A stretch of 64,000 nt of DNA from Tyzzerella sp. (GTDB lineage: Bacteria > Bacillota > Clostridia > Lachnospirales > Lachnospiraceae): NCBI GenBank assembly GCA_017472665.1, contig JAFUOS010000013.1, forward strand, positions 186,001 through 250,000, read 5' to 3'. The translations under genes and the position numbers were made by a program. Each line of letters starts with the position of its first letter. The stretch's first letter is position 1. Positions 1 through 8,230 of this stretch are shown one piece after another. Under the pieces are notes generated by a model. The model was given only the letters and a program-made list of their open reading frames with translations, was not told the DNA's origin and did no database searches.

Positions 1-241
1 CAACGACGAACCATTGGGAGAAAAGTACGGTATAGAACCGATTGATGAGGATAAAAAAGGGATTGCGGAAGATCCGATTACCCTTGGAGAAGATGAATAT
101 TTTGTGATGGGGGACAATCGTAATCACAGTTCAGACAGCCGTGATTCCAGTGTCGGTGTCTTAAATCGGGAGGATTTGATTGGAAGAGCATGGATTCGTA
201 TCTGGCCATTAGATAGTATAGGAGTGATTCCTCATGAGTAG
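1..241 (+). CDS. lepB: Signal peptidase I, 3' end only
   Basis: This is the C-terminal 79 or so residues of a type I signal peptidase, the membrane serine protease that removes signal peptides from exported proteins. The gene is cut by the left window edge and the reading frame is open from base 2. The conserved late box is visible as MGDNRNHSSDSR, followed by RAWIRIWPLDSIG near the end, as in this family. The catalytic Ser and Lys lie upstream, outside the window. Its stop overlaps the rnhB start by 8 bp, so the two genes are probably co-transcribed and translationally coupled. Confidence 0.93.
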   Translation, partial: NDEPLGEKYGIEPIDEDKKGIAEDPITLGEDEYFVMGDNRNHSSDSRDSSVGVLNREDLIGRAWIRIWPLDSIGVIPHE

Positions 242-1001
242 TGTGAATAAAAGTATCAGTGAGATTAAAAAAGAATTTGAACAGGCTGACAGACAAAGTT
301 TGAGGACTCTGTATGAGAAATATGCAGAGGACAATCGGGCGGGTGTTGTCAGCCTGATTGCCAAGTATAAGAAACAGGAAGAAAAGCTGGAAGCAGAAAA
401 AAGAAGAATGGAAAATATGTATATTTACGAGCGTAAGTATGCAGATTTTCAGTACATATGTGGGATTGATGAGGTCGGAAGAGGACCACTGGCAGGGCCA
501 GTTGTTGCAGGTGCTGTGATTCTGCCAAAAGATTGTGACATTCTTTATCTGAATGATTCTAAACAACTTTCGGAAAAAATGCGAGAGAAATTATATGATG
601 AGATTATGGAAAAGGCTGTGGCTACCGGTATTGGTCTTGTTGGTCCGGCTCGCATTGATGAAATTAACATTTTGCAGGCGACTTATGAAGCGATGCGTAT
701 GGCGATTGCAAATCTGAAAGTGCGTCCGGATTTGCTTTTGAATGATGCGGTGACGATTCCTGAAGTGGACATTAGACAGGTTCCGATTATCAGAGGAGAT
801 GCAAAGAGTGCGTCTATTGCGGCGGCAAGTATTATTGCGAAAGTGACGAGAGACCGGTTGATGGTGGAGTATGAAGAGGTACTTCCGGGATATGGATTTG
901 CGAGCAATAAGGGGTATGGTTCGACGGCGCATATTCAGGCGATTAAGGAGATTGGAGCGACACCAATTCATAGACAGACTTTTATCAAGAATTTCTTGTG
1001 A
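234..1001 (+). CDS. rnhB: Ribonuclease HII
   Basis: This is a 255-aa RNase HII, the endonuclease that cuts RNA in RNA-DNA hybrids and removes single ribonucleotides from DNA. The signature GIDEVGRGPLAGPVVAGAV sits at about residues 77-95 and carries the first two acidic metal ligands. A further Asp is in LLNDAVTIP, and GDAKSASIAAASIIAKVTRD is the second conserved block. The roughly 70-residue charged N-terminal extension is common in Firmicutes RNase HII. The ATG overlaps the end of lepB, and the gene lies in a lepB-rnhB-yraN-pgeF-mscS run on one strand. Confidence 0.96.
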   Translation: MSSVNKSISEIKKEFEQADRQSLRTLYEKYAEDNRAGVVSLIAKYKKQEEKLEAEKRRMENMYIYERKYADFQYICGIDEVGRGPLAGPVVAGAVILPKDCDILYLNDSKQLSEKMREKLYDEIMEKAVATGIGLVGPARIDEINILQATYEAMRMAIANLKVRPDLLLNDAVTIPEVDIRQVPIIRGDAKSASIAAASIIAKVTRDRLMVEYEEVLPGYGFASNKGYGSTAHIQAIKEIGATPIHRQTFIKNFL

Positions 1002-1060
1002 TGTTGTGGCGGCGGCAAAAAGTTAAGGCTTCAAATGTAGAATGCTGTGGGGGAAATGGA

Positions 1061-1411
1061 TTGAATAAAAGAACAGTAGGAAACGATTATGAAAAAACTG
1101 CAGGGAAATATCTAGAAACACAAGGCTATGAGATCTTAGATTATAATTTCTATACTCGTGCAGGGGAAATTGATTTAGTTGCGAGACACGATGACTATTT
1201 AGTGTTTGTTGAAGTGAAATATCGAAAAGATGCATCAGCAGGACATCCGTTTGAGGCGATTTCCATGCAAAAACAAAAGCATATTTCTAAATGCGCATTG
1301 TATTACATGAAGAAAAAGGGGTTACTTGATATGCCGGTACGTTTTGATGTAGTTGGAATTTTAGGTGATGAGATTCAGGTTCTTCAAAATGCATTTGAAT
1401 TCGTGATGTGA
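1061..1411 (+). CDS. YraN/UPF0102 family nuclease-fold protein
   Basis: This is a 116-aa member of the UPF0102 (YraN) family, small proteins with a restriction-endonuclease-like fold and no settled role. Visible motifs are GNDYEKTAGKYLETQGYEIL, then RAGEIDLVARHDDYLVFVEVK, which has the E-I-D-(n)-E-V-K pattern of PD-(D/E)XK nucleases, and a C-terminal RFDVVGI. The frame is open further upstream to 998, but a GGGGGAAA ribosome site at about 1049 sits just before the TTG at 1061. That start gives the usual family length, so I prefer it. Placement directly after rnhB is common in bacteria and suggests a nucleic-acid function, but that is inference. Confidence 0.85.
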   Translation: MNKRTVGNDYEKTAGKYLETQGYEILDYNFYTRAGEIDLVARHDDYLVFVEVKYRKDASAGHPFEAISMQKQKHISKCALYYMKKKGLLDMPVRFDVVGILGDEIQVLQNAFEFVM

Positions 1412-1468
1412 GATGCAGTTGGATTTGGAAATATTTTAATATAGTTTTGCTACAGGAGAACTGATAGA

Positions 1469-2320
1469 ATGATATATAAGAATCAAGAACAGATTTTTGA
1501 AGAAAAGCAGGTGGGAAAAGTTCTGTATTTATCCTATCCGCTATTAGAACAGACGGGACTTGTGAAGCATGGCTTTTCAACGCGCATTGGCGGTGTGAGC
1601 GAAGGAATCTGGAGTTCCATGAATTTGAGCTTTTCAAGAGGCGATAAGGAAGAAAATGTGCGAGAAAATTTCAGGCGTATGGCAAAGGCTTTGGATGTGG
1701 AAGCAGATAGTTTCGTGTTTTCACAACAGACCCATACGACAAATGTGCGAAAAGTAACGTTGGAAGACAAGGGAAAAGGATTTGCAAAGCCATTAGATTA
1801 TTATGATGTAGACGGATTGGTGACAAATGTTCCAGGCCTTTGTCTGACTACCTTTTATGCGGATTGCGTGCCACTATTTTTCATTGATCCTGTGCATAAG
1901 GCGATAGGTCTCAGCCATTCTGGCTGGCGTGGCACAGTGGGGAAAATGGGACAGGCTACACTTCAAAAAATGCAGGAAGAGTATGGAACGAATCCGTCAG
2001 ACGTCATAGCAGCAATTGGACCATCCATTTGTCAAGACTGTTATGAGGTGAGTGAAGATGTTATCCTAGAATTTCAAAGTGCATTTGATGAAAAGTATTG
2101 GGACTCATTATATTACAAAAAAGAGAATGGAAAATATCAGCTGAATCTGTGGAAAGCAAATGAGATTATTTTAGAAGAAGCAGGCGTTCGAAAAGCAAAT
2201 ATTGCTGTCACCAATTTGTGTACATGCTGTAACTCTGAAACTTTATTTTCACATCGCGCCTCACAGGGGAAACGAGGGAATTTAGCTGCTTTTCTGGCAT
2301 TAAAACAGGAGGAAGAATAA
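1469..2320 (+). CDS. pgeF: PgeF/YfiH-type laccase-domain protein
   Basis: This is a 283-aa protein of the multicopper polyphenol oxidase/laccase-domain family (YfiH, PgeF). Members are linked to peptidoglycan precursor editing and to purine nucleoside cleavage. The family fingerprint is clear: TRIGGVSEG near the N-terminus, FSQQTHTTNV, the His/Cys metal site in FYADCVPLFFIDP and GLSHSGWRGTVGKM, and the C-terminal CTCCNSETLFSHR. The ATG at 1469 follows GGAGAACTGATAGA. mscS starts 1 nt after its stop. Confidence 0.9.
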   Translation: MIYKNQEQIFEEKQVGKVLYLSYPLLEQTGLVKHGFSTRIGGVSEGIWSSMNLSFSRGDKEENVRENFRRMAKALDVEADSFVFSQQTHTTNVRKVTLEDKGKGFAKPLDYYDVDGLVTNVPGLCLTTFYADCVPLFFIDPVHKAIGLSHSGWRGTVGKMGQATLQKMQEEYGTNPSDVIAAIGPSICQDCYEVSEDVILEFQSAFDEKYWDSLYYKKENGKYQLNLWKANEIILEEAGVRKANIAVTNLCTCCNSETLFSHRASQGKRGNLAAFLALKQEEE

Positions 2321-2321
2321 T

Positions 2322-3209
2322 ATGTTATTAGCAAAGACAGTGGAAGGAGAAGAAGTGGTAGAGGAAGTTTCCAAACTGACGCAGTATATAAATGATAAGA
2401 TTCCAGATATCATAGATTTTGCATTTAGTGTGATTTTGGCATTAGTTGTATTTGTGATTGGTGCAAAACTGATTGGCTGGGTGCGCAAGTTGGTAAAACG
2501 TTCGCTTCAGCATTCCAGTGTGGATAAAGGGGTAGAACAGTTCGTTGACTCTATGTTGAAATTTGGGTTGTATGCGCTTTTGATTTTCTCAATTGGAAAG
2601 AATTTCGGCCTTGATACAACTTCTGTGGCTGCAGTGCTTGCTTCTGGCGGTGTTGCAATTGGTCTTGCTCTGCAAGGAAGTTTGTCAAACTTTGCAGGAG
2701 GTGTCCTGATTCTGCTTTTAAAACCATTTGTGGTAGGCGACTACATTATTGAAGATACCAATAAATGTGAAGGAACAGTAAAAGAAATCCAAATTTTCTA
2801 TACGAAGTTAGTGACTGCGGATAACAAAACAGTTGTGATTCCAAATGGAACGCTGGCGAATAATAGTTTAACAAACGTGACAGCACAGGATAAACGTAAA
2901 CTTGACTTAAAGGTAGATATTTCCTATGATGCAGATTTGAAAAAAGCAAAAGAACTGATTGAAACATTACTGAAAAATGATGCAAGTATAAAGCAGGAAG
3001 AAGAGATTCTTGTGTTTGTAGACAGTCTCGCAAGCAGTTCGGTTGTGCTTGGCGCAAGAGCGTGGGTAAAGACAGAAGAGTACTGGACGACTCGCTGGAG
3101 ATTGTTAGAGAATATTAAGTTGACATTAGACGAAAATGGAATTGAAATTCCATATCAGCAGCTTACGGTGCACATGGAAAACCAGGGGGCAGAAAAGGGG
3201 CAGCAATAG
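2322..3209 (+). CDS. mscS: MscS-family small-conductance mechanosensitive channel
   Basis: This is a 295-aa MscS family channel that releases solutes on hypo-osmotic shock. Three membrane segments are visible, at about residues 25-50 (IDFAFSVILALVVFVIGAKL), 77-92 and 100-130. The last is the Gly/Ala-rich pore helix (AVLASGGVAIGLALQGSLSNFAGG). It is followed by the beta domain (KPFVVGDYI ... VVIPNGTLANNSLTN) and the alpha/beta C-terminal domain. The length is close to E. coli MscS (286 aa). The ribosome site AGGAGGAAGAA overlaps the end of pgeF. Confidence 0.92.
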   Translation: MLLAKTVEGEEVVEEVSKLTQYINDKIPDIIDFAFSVILALVVFVIGAKLIGWVRKLVKRSLQHSSVDKGVEQFVDSMLKFGLYALLIFSIGKNFGLDTTSVAAVLASGGVAIGLALQGSLSNFAGGVLILLLKPFVVGDYIIEDTNKCEGTVKEIQIFYTKLVTADNKTVVIPNGTLANNSLTNVTAQDKRKLDLKVDISYDADLKKAKELIETLLKNDASIKQEEEILVFVDSLASSSVVLGARAWVKTEEYWTTRWRLLENIKLTLDENGIEIPYQQLTVHMENQGAEKGQQ

Positions 3210-3228
3210 AATAAAGTGACGATAAAAA

Positions 3229-3265
3229 AGCAATAGAATCAAGCGAGAAACTTGATTCTATTGCT
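3229..3265. terminator. Hairpin between mscS and tRNA-Thr, terminator in both directions
   Basis: A perfect 15-bp stem (AGCAATAGAATCAAG / CTTGATTCTATTGCT) closes a 7-nt loop. On the - strand it is followed by CTTTTTT, a good U-tract for ending the tRNA-Thr transcript. On the + strand the tail (CTCTTTGC) is weaker but may serve mscS. Confidence 0.85.
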
Positions 3266-3281
3266 CTTTGCATTTTATAAC

Positions 3282-3354
<73 letters not shown>

Positions 3355-3380
3355 AGGTGGTTTAACTAACCACATCAACT

Positions 3381-3409
3381 AGTATACCGAGGATGAATCA
3401 TAAAGTCAA
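3381..3409 (-). promoter_or_regulatory. Sigma-A promoter for tRNA-Thr
   Basis: On the - strand TTGACT (3409-3404) and TATACT (3386-3381) are separated by exactly 17 bp, and the tRNA begins 27 bp downstream of the -10 box. Confidence 0.85.
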
Positions 3410-3416
3410 GAAAAAG

Positions 3417-3445
3417 TTGACAAATAAAATTCATATGCTTATAAT
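3417..3445 (+). promoter_or_regulatory. Sigma-A promoter for the aro operon
   Basis: A perfect consensus promoter: TTGACA (3417-3422), a 17-bp spacer and TATAAT (3440-3445). It is divergent from the tRNA-Thr promoter; the two -35 boxes are only 7 bp apart. The predicted transcript start near 3452 gives an aroB leader of about 145 nt. Confidence 0.88.
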
Positions 3446-3473
3446 GAGAACATATTATTGACAGGTGGTTGCA

Positions 3474-3508
3474 AACCGGTATTTGAATGTGACAAATATC
3501 GGTTTTTT
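3474..3508 (+). terminator. Terminator hairpin in the aroB leader (candidate attenuator)
   Basis: A 12-bp stem, AACCGGTATTTG pairing with CAAATATCGGTT (one G-U), has a 7-nt loop and runs into TTTTTT at 3503-3508. It lies only about 25 nt after the predicted transcript start and about 90 nt before aroB. It would therefore end most transcripts unless read-through is controlled. No alternative antiterminator is obvious to me. Confidence 0.75.
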
Positions 3509-3595
3509 ATTTGATAAGTGCCATCAGCGAGAAGCGACAGATCGGATTCGCACTGAGTATGATTGGACTTAAAACGACAAAGGAAGGATAAAACT

Positions 3596-4600
3596 ATGAT
3601 TCGAATGGAATTAGGAAAAAACAGTTACAACATCGAACTGCAAAGAGGAAATTTAGAGAAAGCGAGTGAACTTCTGCAGTTGGACCGCAAAGTAATGATT
3701 ATCACAGACGCAGGTGTTCCAATTCAATATGCTGAAAAAATTGCAAGACAGAGCAAAGAGGCATACATAAAAGTAGTGACGCAGGGTGAAGGCAGCAAAT
3801 CACTCCAGACAGCCGAAGAAATTTTAGTAGAAATGTTAGAACACCAATTTAGCAGAAAAGACTGTGTAGTCGGCGTGGGCGGTGGAGTTGTCGGCGACCT
3901 CAGCGGTTTTGTAGCATCTTTGTATATGCGCGGTATCGATTTTTATAACGTTCCAACGACATTATTGTCTCAAGTGGATTCTTCCATTGGAGGAAAGACA
4001 GCAGTAAATCTTGCTGGAATTAAGAATATTATCGGTGCGTTCTATCAACCAAAAGCGGTACTCATTGATCCAGATACGTTGAATACACTTTCAGAGCGCC
4101 AGATTGTGAACGGATTGGTGGAAGCAATCAAAATGGGGGCGACCAGCGATCCAGAGTTATTTGATATTTTCAAAAAAGGAAACTGGAGAGAATCATTAGA
4201 TATCATCATTGAGAAAGCATTACTAGTGAAGAAATATGTCGTAGAGCAAGATGAAAAAGAAAGTCATCTGAGAAAAATTTTGAACTACGGACATACCATC
4301 GGACATGGATTTGAAAGCGCAGCAAAAGGAAAATACCTGCATGGCGAATGTGTAGCACTCGGTATGTTATACATGAGTGGGGACGAAGTAAAGAAGCAAT
4401 TGTTGGAAATCTATGAGAATTTAGGTTTTAAAGTTCCCGGCCTTTCAGAATTTAATCTAGATGAAGTAAAAGAAGCAATCTTACACGATAAAAAAGCAAG
4501 CAACAAAAACTGTTCCGTCGTATTTGTGTCAGAAATCGGAAATGGACAAATCGAAGAATGGCCAATGGAACAAGTATTAGGCAGATTGGAGCGTGAATAG
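3596..4600 (+). CDS. aroB: 3-dehydroquinate synthase
   Basis: This is a 334-aa dehydroquinate synthase, which catalyses the second step of the shikimate pathway (DAHP to 3-dehydroquinate; NAD- and divalent-metal-dependent). Motifs include the dinucleotide-binding GVGGGVVGDLSGFVASLYMR, VPTTLLSQVDSSIGGKTAVN, and metal-ligand blocks LVEAIKMGA and ILNYGHTIGHGFE. The ATG at 3596 is chosen because GGAAGGATAAAACT precedes it; an upstream TTG at 3563 has no ribosome site. It is the first gene of an operon with aroC, aroA and DAHP synthase, with almost no spacing. Confidence 0.97.
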   Translation: MIRMELGKNSYNIELQRGNLEKASELLQLDRKVMIITDAGVPIQYAEKIARQSKEAYIKVVTQGEGSKSLQTAEEILVEMLEHQFSRKDCVVGVGGGVVGDLSGFVASLYMRGIDFYNVPTTLLSQVDSSIGGKTAVNLAGIKNIIGAFYQPKAVLIDPDTLNTLSERQIVNGLVEAIKMGATSDPELFDIFKKGNWRESLDIIIEKALLVKKYVVEQDEKESHLRKILNYGHTIGHGFESAAKGKYLHGECVALGMLYMSGDEVKKQLLEIYENLGFKVPGLSEFNLDEVKEAILHDKKASNKNCSVVFVSEIGNGQIEEWPMEQVLGRLERE

Positions 4601-4601
4601 C

Positions 4602-5699
4602 GTGAAAAATGTATTGGGAAATAGCATTACGGTAACTTTGTTTGGCGAGAGCCATGGAGCAGAAATCGGTGCAGTCATTGATGGAATAGCACCGGGAATT
4701 GAAGTGGATTTAGAATTTATGCGCAAACAGCTGAATCTCAGAAAGCCACATGGAAAGATTTCAACACAGCGTGTAGAGACAGATGAACCACACATTGTAA
4801 GCGGTGTGTTTGAAGGAAAGACAACAGGAACTCCGATTTGCATCCTATTTGAAAACAATAATACAAAGAGCAAAGATTATTCAAAGACGAAAGATATGAT
4901 GCGTCCAGGGCACGCTGATTATACAGCAATTGAAAAATATCATGGATTTGCAGATTATCGTGGCGGCGGACATTTTTCGGGAAGAATCACGACACCAATT
5001 GTTGCAGCAGGAGCTATCCTGATTGATGCTTTAAAGAAAAAAGGAATTCATATTGGAACACACATTAAGCAATGCGGAACGATTAAAGACACTCCATTTG
5101 CAAATTATGACGAAGAGATTGCAAAGGTGAATGATTTGATTTTCCCGGTATTAGATGAAAGAGCTGCAGAAGAAATGCATGCTTACATGGAAACGGCAGC
5201 AAACGAGGGCGACAGCGTTGGAGGCATTTTAGAAACTGTAGTCACAGGGCTTCCGGCAGGCGTTGGAGAGCCTTGGTTTGATACAATGGAAAGTATGCTT
5301 GCACACGGAATTTTCAGCATTCCAGCTGTAAAAGGAGTAGAATTTGGCAAAGGGTTTGCATTTGCCGAAATGAAAGGCAGCGAGGCAAACGACCCATTTG
5401 AAATGAAAGATGGAAAGGTCGTAACTAAAACGAATAATAATGGTGGCATTAACGGTGGTATTACAAACGGAATGCCAATCTTGTTTAATACTGTAGTAAA
5501 ACCAACTCCATCCATTTATAAAGCACAGAATACAGTGGATATGAATGCTAAGGAAAATGTATCTTTCCAGATTCAAGGAAGACATGACCCAGCGATTATT
5601 CACAGGGCACGTGTGGTGGTTGACAGCGTGACAGCAATTGTGATTGCAGATATGCTGGCGTTGAGATATGGAACAGATTGGCTGCAAAAGGAGAATTAG
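4602..5699 (+). CDS. aroC: Chorismate synthase
   Basis: This is a 365-aa chorismate synthase, which converts EPSP to chorismate with reduced FMN. The signatures are GNSITVTLFGESHGAEIGAVIDG at the N-terminus, RPGHADYTAIEKY, the DYRGGGHFSGR box, and GRHDPAIIHRARVVVDSV near the C-terminus. The GTG at 4602 is preferred because GGAG lies about 9 nt upstream; the GTG at 4593 would be directly abutting it. It starts 1 nt after the aroB stop, which indicates tight coupling. Confidence 0.96.
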   Translation: MKNVLGNSITVTLFGESHGAEIGAVIDGIAPGIEVDLEFMRKQLNLRKPHGKISTQRVETDEPHIVSGVFEGKTTGTPICILFENNNTKSKDYSKTKDMMRPGHADYTAIEKYHGFADYRGGGHFSGRITTPIVAAGAILIDALKKKGIHIGTHIKQCGTIKDTPFANYDEEIAKVNDLIFPVLDERAAEEMHAYMETAANEGDSVGGILETVVTGLPAGVGEPWFDTMESMLAHGIFSIPAVKGVEFGKGFAFAEMKGSEANDPFEMKDGKVVTKTNNNGGINGGITNGMPILFNTVVKPTPSIYKAQNTVDMNAKENVSFQIQGRHDPAIIHRARVVVDSVTAIVIADMLALRYGTDWLQKEN

Positions 5700-5701
5700 G
5701 A

Positions 5702-6976
5702 ATGAAAGCAATAATTACACCAGGTAAGGCAAAAGGAACCGTGCTTGCCCCACCTTCAAAAAGCATGGCACATCGCATGCTTATGGGAGCAGGATTGGCC
5801 GAAGGAACCTCTGTGATCCAAAATATTGATTTGAGTGAGGATATTAAAGCAACTTTGGGCATCTTAGAAGCGCTGGGCAGCCAATATACAATCAAAGATA
5901 GAACTGTCACTATGAAAGGAATTGGTGGCAAAAAGGTAAAAGTGGACCGTCCGCTGGATACAAAAGAAAGCGGTAGTACGCTACGTTTCTTTATTCCGAT
6001 TTTGCTTAGCGGCGGTGGAAAGAGCAAGTTGACAGGAGCGAAGAGCCTTTTTTCGAGACCTTTAGGAATTTACGAAGATATTTGCAAAGAACAAGGGATT
6101 TATTTTCATAAGACGGAAGATTCATTAGAATTGGATGGGCAATTGCAAGCGACACATTATAAGATTCCAGGTAATATTAGCAGTCAGTTTATTACTGGAT
6201 TATTATATGCGCTTCCGTTGTTGGAAAAAGATAGTGTGCTTGAAGTGATTCCACCAGTGGAGAGCAAAGCTTATATCGAGATGACCTTAGAGGCATTGGA
6301 GTTATATGGAATTCATGTAAAACGAGAAGAAAATACCTATTATATTCAGGGGAATCAGACTTATCATGCATTGGAAGGCATGGTGGAAGGCGATTATTCG
6401 AATGCAGCATTTTTAGAGGCATTTAATTTGATTGGTGGAGATGTCGCTGTAGAAGGATTGAAAGAAGATAGTCTGCAAGGCGACAAGATCTATCAAACAT
6501 ATTTTCAAACATTGCAGACAGCAAGACCACAGACGGATATTTTGGAATCTGAAGAATTATCTCGGACGGACATTTCCTCAAATATTGATTTACCGCAGAT
6601 GGATATCTCCGAATGCCCGGACTTGGGACCGATTTTAATCGGTATGGCAGCAGCAAATCATGGAGCTGTATTTACAGGCACAAGGCGGCTCAAAATCAAA
6701 GAAAGCGACCGTGGGACTGTAATGGCGATAGAACTTAAAAAGTTCGGAATCCAAGTAGATGTACTTGAAAATGAAATTGTCGTTCATCCAGGCAAATTAC
6801 ATACGCCGGAAGTGATTTTAGATAGCCACAATGACCACAGAATTGCAATGACGCTGGCAACTTTGTGCACGATAACAGGTGGAACTATTGACGGATGCTA
6901 CGCTGTGAATAAAAGTTTTCCAAGTTATTACGAAACGATCCAGAAATTAGGCATCCAAGTAAAAATAGAAGATTAG
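5702..6976 (+). CDS. aroA: EPSP synthase (3-phosphoshikimate 1-carboxyvinyltransferase)
   Basis: This is a 424-aa EPSP synthase that joins PEP and shikimate-3-phosphate. Visible blocks are PPSKSMAHRMLMGAGLAEG (substrate-binding Lys/Ser), DTKESGSTLRFFIPI, GNISSQFITGLLYALP, the C-terminal RLKIKESDRGTVMA, and HNDHRIAMTLA. Around residues 265-300 there is a short Thr-Asp-Ile/Met-Asp-Ile-rich insertion between the usual core strands, probably a surface loop. The ATG at 5702 follows AGGAGAATTAGGA, 2 nt after the aroC stop. Confidence 0.95.
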   Translation: MKAIITPGKAKGTVLAPPSKSMAHRMLMGAGLAEGTSVIQNIDLSEDIKATLGILEALGSQYTIKDRTVTMKGIGGKKVKVDRPLDTKESGSTLRFFIPILLSGGGKSKLTGAKSLFSRPLGIYEDICKEQGIYFHKTEDSLELDGQLQATHYKIPGNISSQFITGLLYALPLLEKDSVLEVIPPVESKAYIEMTLEALELYGIHVKREENTYYIQGNQTYHALEGMVEGDYSNAAFLEAFNLIGGDVAVEGLKEDSLQGDKIYQTYFQTLQTARPQTDILESEELSRTDISSNIDLPQMDISECPDLGPILIGMAAANHGAVFTGTRRLKIKESDRGTVMAIELKKFGIQVDVLENEIVVHPGKLHTPEVILDSHNDHRIAMTLATLCTITGGTIDGCYAVNKSFPSYYETIQKLGIQVKIED

Positions 6977-7017
6977 AAATCGAAACGAAATAGAGAGTCA
7001 AGATGGAGGAACTAGAA

Positions 7018-8046
7018 ATGAATTGTGAATTCAAAAGAAAATTACCAATTCCAATGGAATTAAAAGAAATGTACCCGGTTACAGCTGAAATGCAGGCTAA
7101 TTTTGAAAAAAGGGACATCGAAATAAAAAAAGTATTATCAGGAGAAAGCGATAAGTTTTTATTGATTATCGGTCCATGCTCGGCAGATTACGAAGATTCG
7201 GTTATGGATTATATTTCAAGACTCCGTCCGGTACAGGAAAAAGTAGAAGAGAAGTTTATTATCATTCCAAGAATCTATACAAACAAACCGAGAACGACTG
7301 GAGCAGGCTACAAGGGAATGCTCCACCAGCCAGACCCATTGCATGATTCTGATATGCTGGCTGGACTTACAAAAATTCGAAAATTACATATGAGAGCATT
7401 GCAAGAGACAGAATTTACCTGTGCTGATGAAATGCTATATCCAGAAAACTATAGATATTTATCTGACTTGCTTGCATATGTAGCAGTTGGCGCGCGTTCT
7501 GTTGAGAATCAGCAGCATCGTCTGACCGCAAGTGCAATTGATGTTCCCGTGGGAATGAAGAATCCGACCAGCGGAGATTTGTCTATTATGATGAATTCCA
7601 TTTTAGCAGCGCAACATGGACATACATTTATCTATAGAGGTTGGGAAGTAGAAAGTACAGGAAATCCATATGCACATGCCATTTTACGTGGCGGTATGAA
7701 TGCCCAGGGTGAAAATCTTGCAAATTACCATTACGAAGACTTGATGAAAGTGTATGAAAGCTATCAGGAAAAGAAACTGAAGAATATGAGCGTTATCATT
7801 GATGCCAATCATGCAAACTCAAATAAGAGATTTATGGAGCAGATTCGTATTAGTAAAGATGTTATGCACAGCCGCCGGGTAAACAAAGACATTCGTTCTT
7901 TGGTAAAAGGTCTGATGATTGAAAGTTACATTGTAGATGGAGCACAATCAGCAGAGTGTGGAACCTATGGACAGTCAATTACAGATCCATGTCTTGGATG
8001 GGAAAAAACCGAAAGATTAATTTATGAATTGGCGGAAGAATTGTAA
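7018..8046 (+). CDS. aroF: 3-deoxy-7-phosphoheptulonate (DAHP) synthase, class I
   Basis: This is a 342-aa DAHP synthase of the AroF/G/H type, the entry step of the shikimate pathway (PEP plus erythrose-4-phosphate). Motifs include LLIIGPCSADYEDS, IPRIYTNKPRTTGAGYKGM, VGARSVENQQHR, GMKNPTSGD, and DANHANSNKR with metal ligands. It lies last in the aroB-C-A operon, so one promoter delivers most of the pathway; dehydroquinase, shikimate dehydrogenase and kinase are elsewhere. The ATG at 7018 is preferred because GGAGG at 7006-7010 precedes it. I cannot tell from sequence whether Phe, Tyr or Trp inhibits it. Confidence 0.93.
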   Translation: MNCEFKRKLPIPMELKEMYPVTAEMQANFEKRDIEIKKVLSGESDKFLLIIGPCSADYEDSVMDYISRLRPVQEKVEEKFIIIPRIYTNKPRTTGAGYKGMLHQPDPLHDSDMLAGLTKIRKLHMRALQETEFTCADEMLYPENYRYLSDLLAYVAVGARSVENQQHRLTASAIDVPVGMKNPTSGDLSIMMNSILAAQHGHTFIYRGWEVESTGNPYAHAILRGGMNAQGENLANYHYEDLMKVYESYQEKKLKNMSVIIDANHANSNKRFMEQIRISKDVMHSRRVNKDIRSLVKGLMIESYIVDGAQSAECGTYGQSITDPCLGWEKTERLIYELAEEL

Positions 8047-8151
8047 TGAAAAAACGTTTTTCTCAAAAACAAGAAATGGTTAAGAAAATAAGATAGAAAA
8101 AGTTTTGGGTTGACGTTTTGCAATCAAAGGAGTAATTTATAAGTTATGGGG

Positions 8152-8180
8152 TTGACATTATATCATGTCAATTTCATAAT
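8152..8180 (+). promoter_or_regulatory. Promoter with overlapping palindrome upstream of malic enzyme
   Basis: TTGACA (8152-8157), a 17-bp spacer and CATAAT (8175-8180) make a plausible sigma-A promoter about 50 bp before the gene. The -35 box is the left arm of a perfect inverted repeat, TTGACAT-N6-ATGTCAA (8152-8171), which looks like an operator for a dimeric regulator. Confidence 0.6.
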
Positions 8181-8230
8181 ATAGGGTTAAAAATGCTATA
8201 TAGCAATGATACATAAAAGGAGGATATAAT

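Noticed and set aside
3465..3510. T-box-like segment (GGTGGTTGCAAACCGGT) in the aroB leader
   Set aside because: The promoter lies only about 30 nt upstream, leaving no room for the stem I and specifier loop that a T-box needs, and the core AGGGTGGNACCGCG is not matched.
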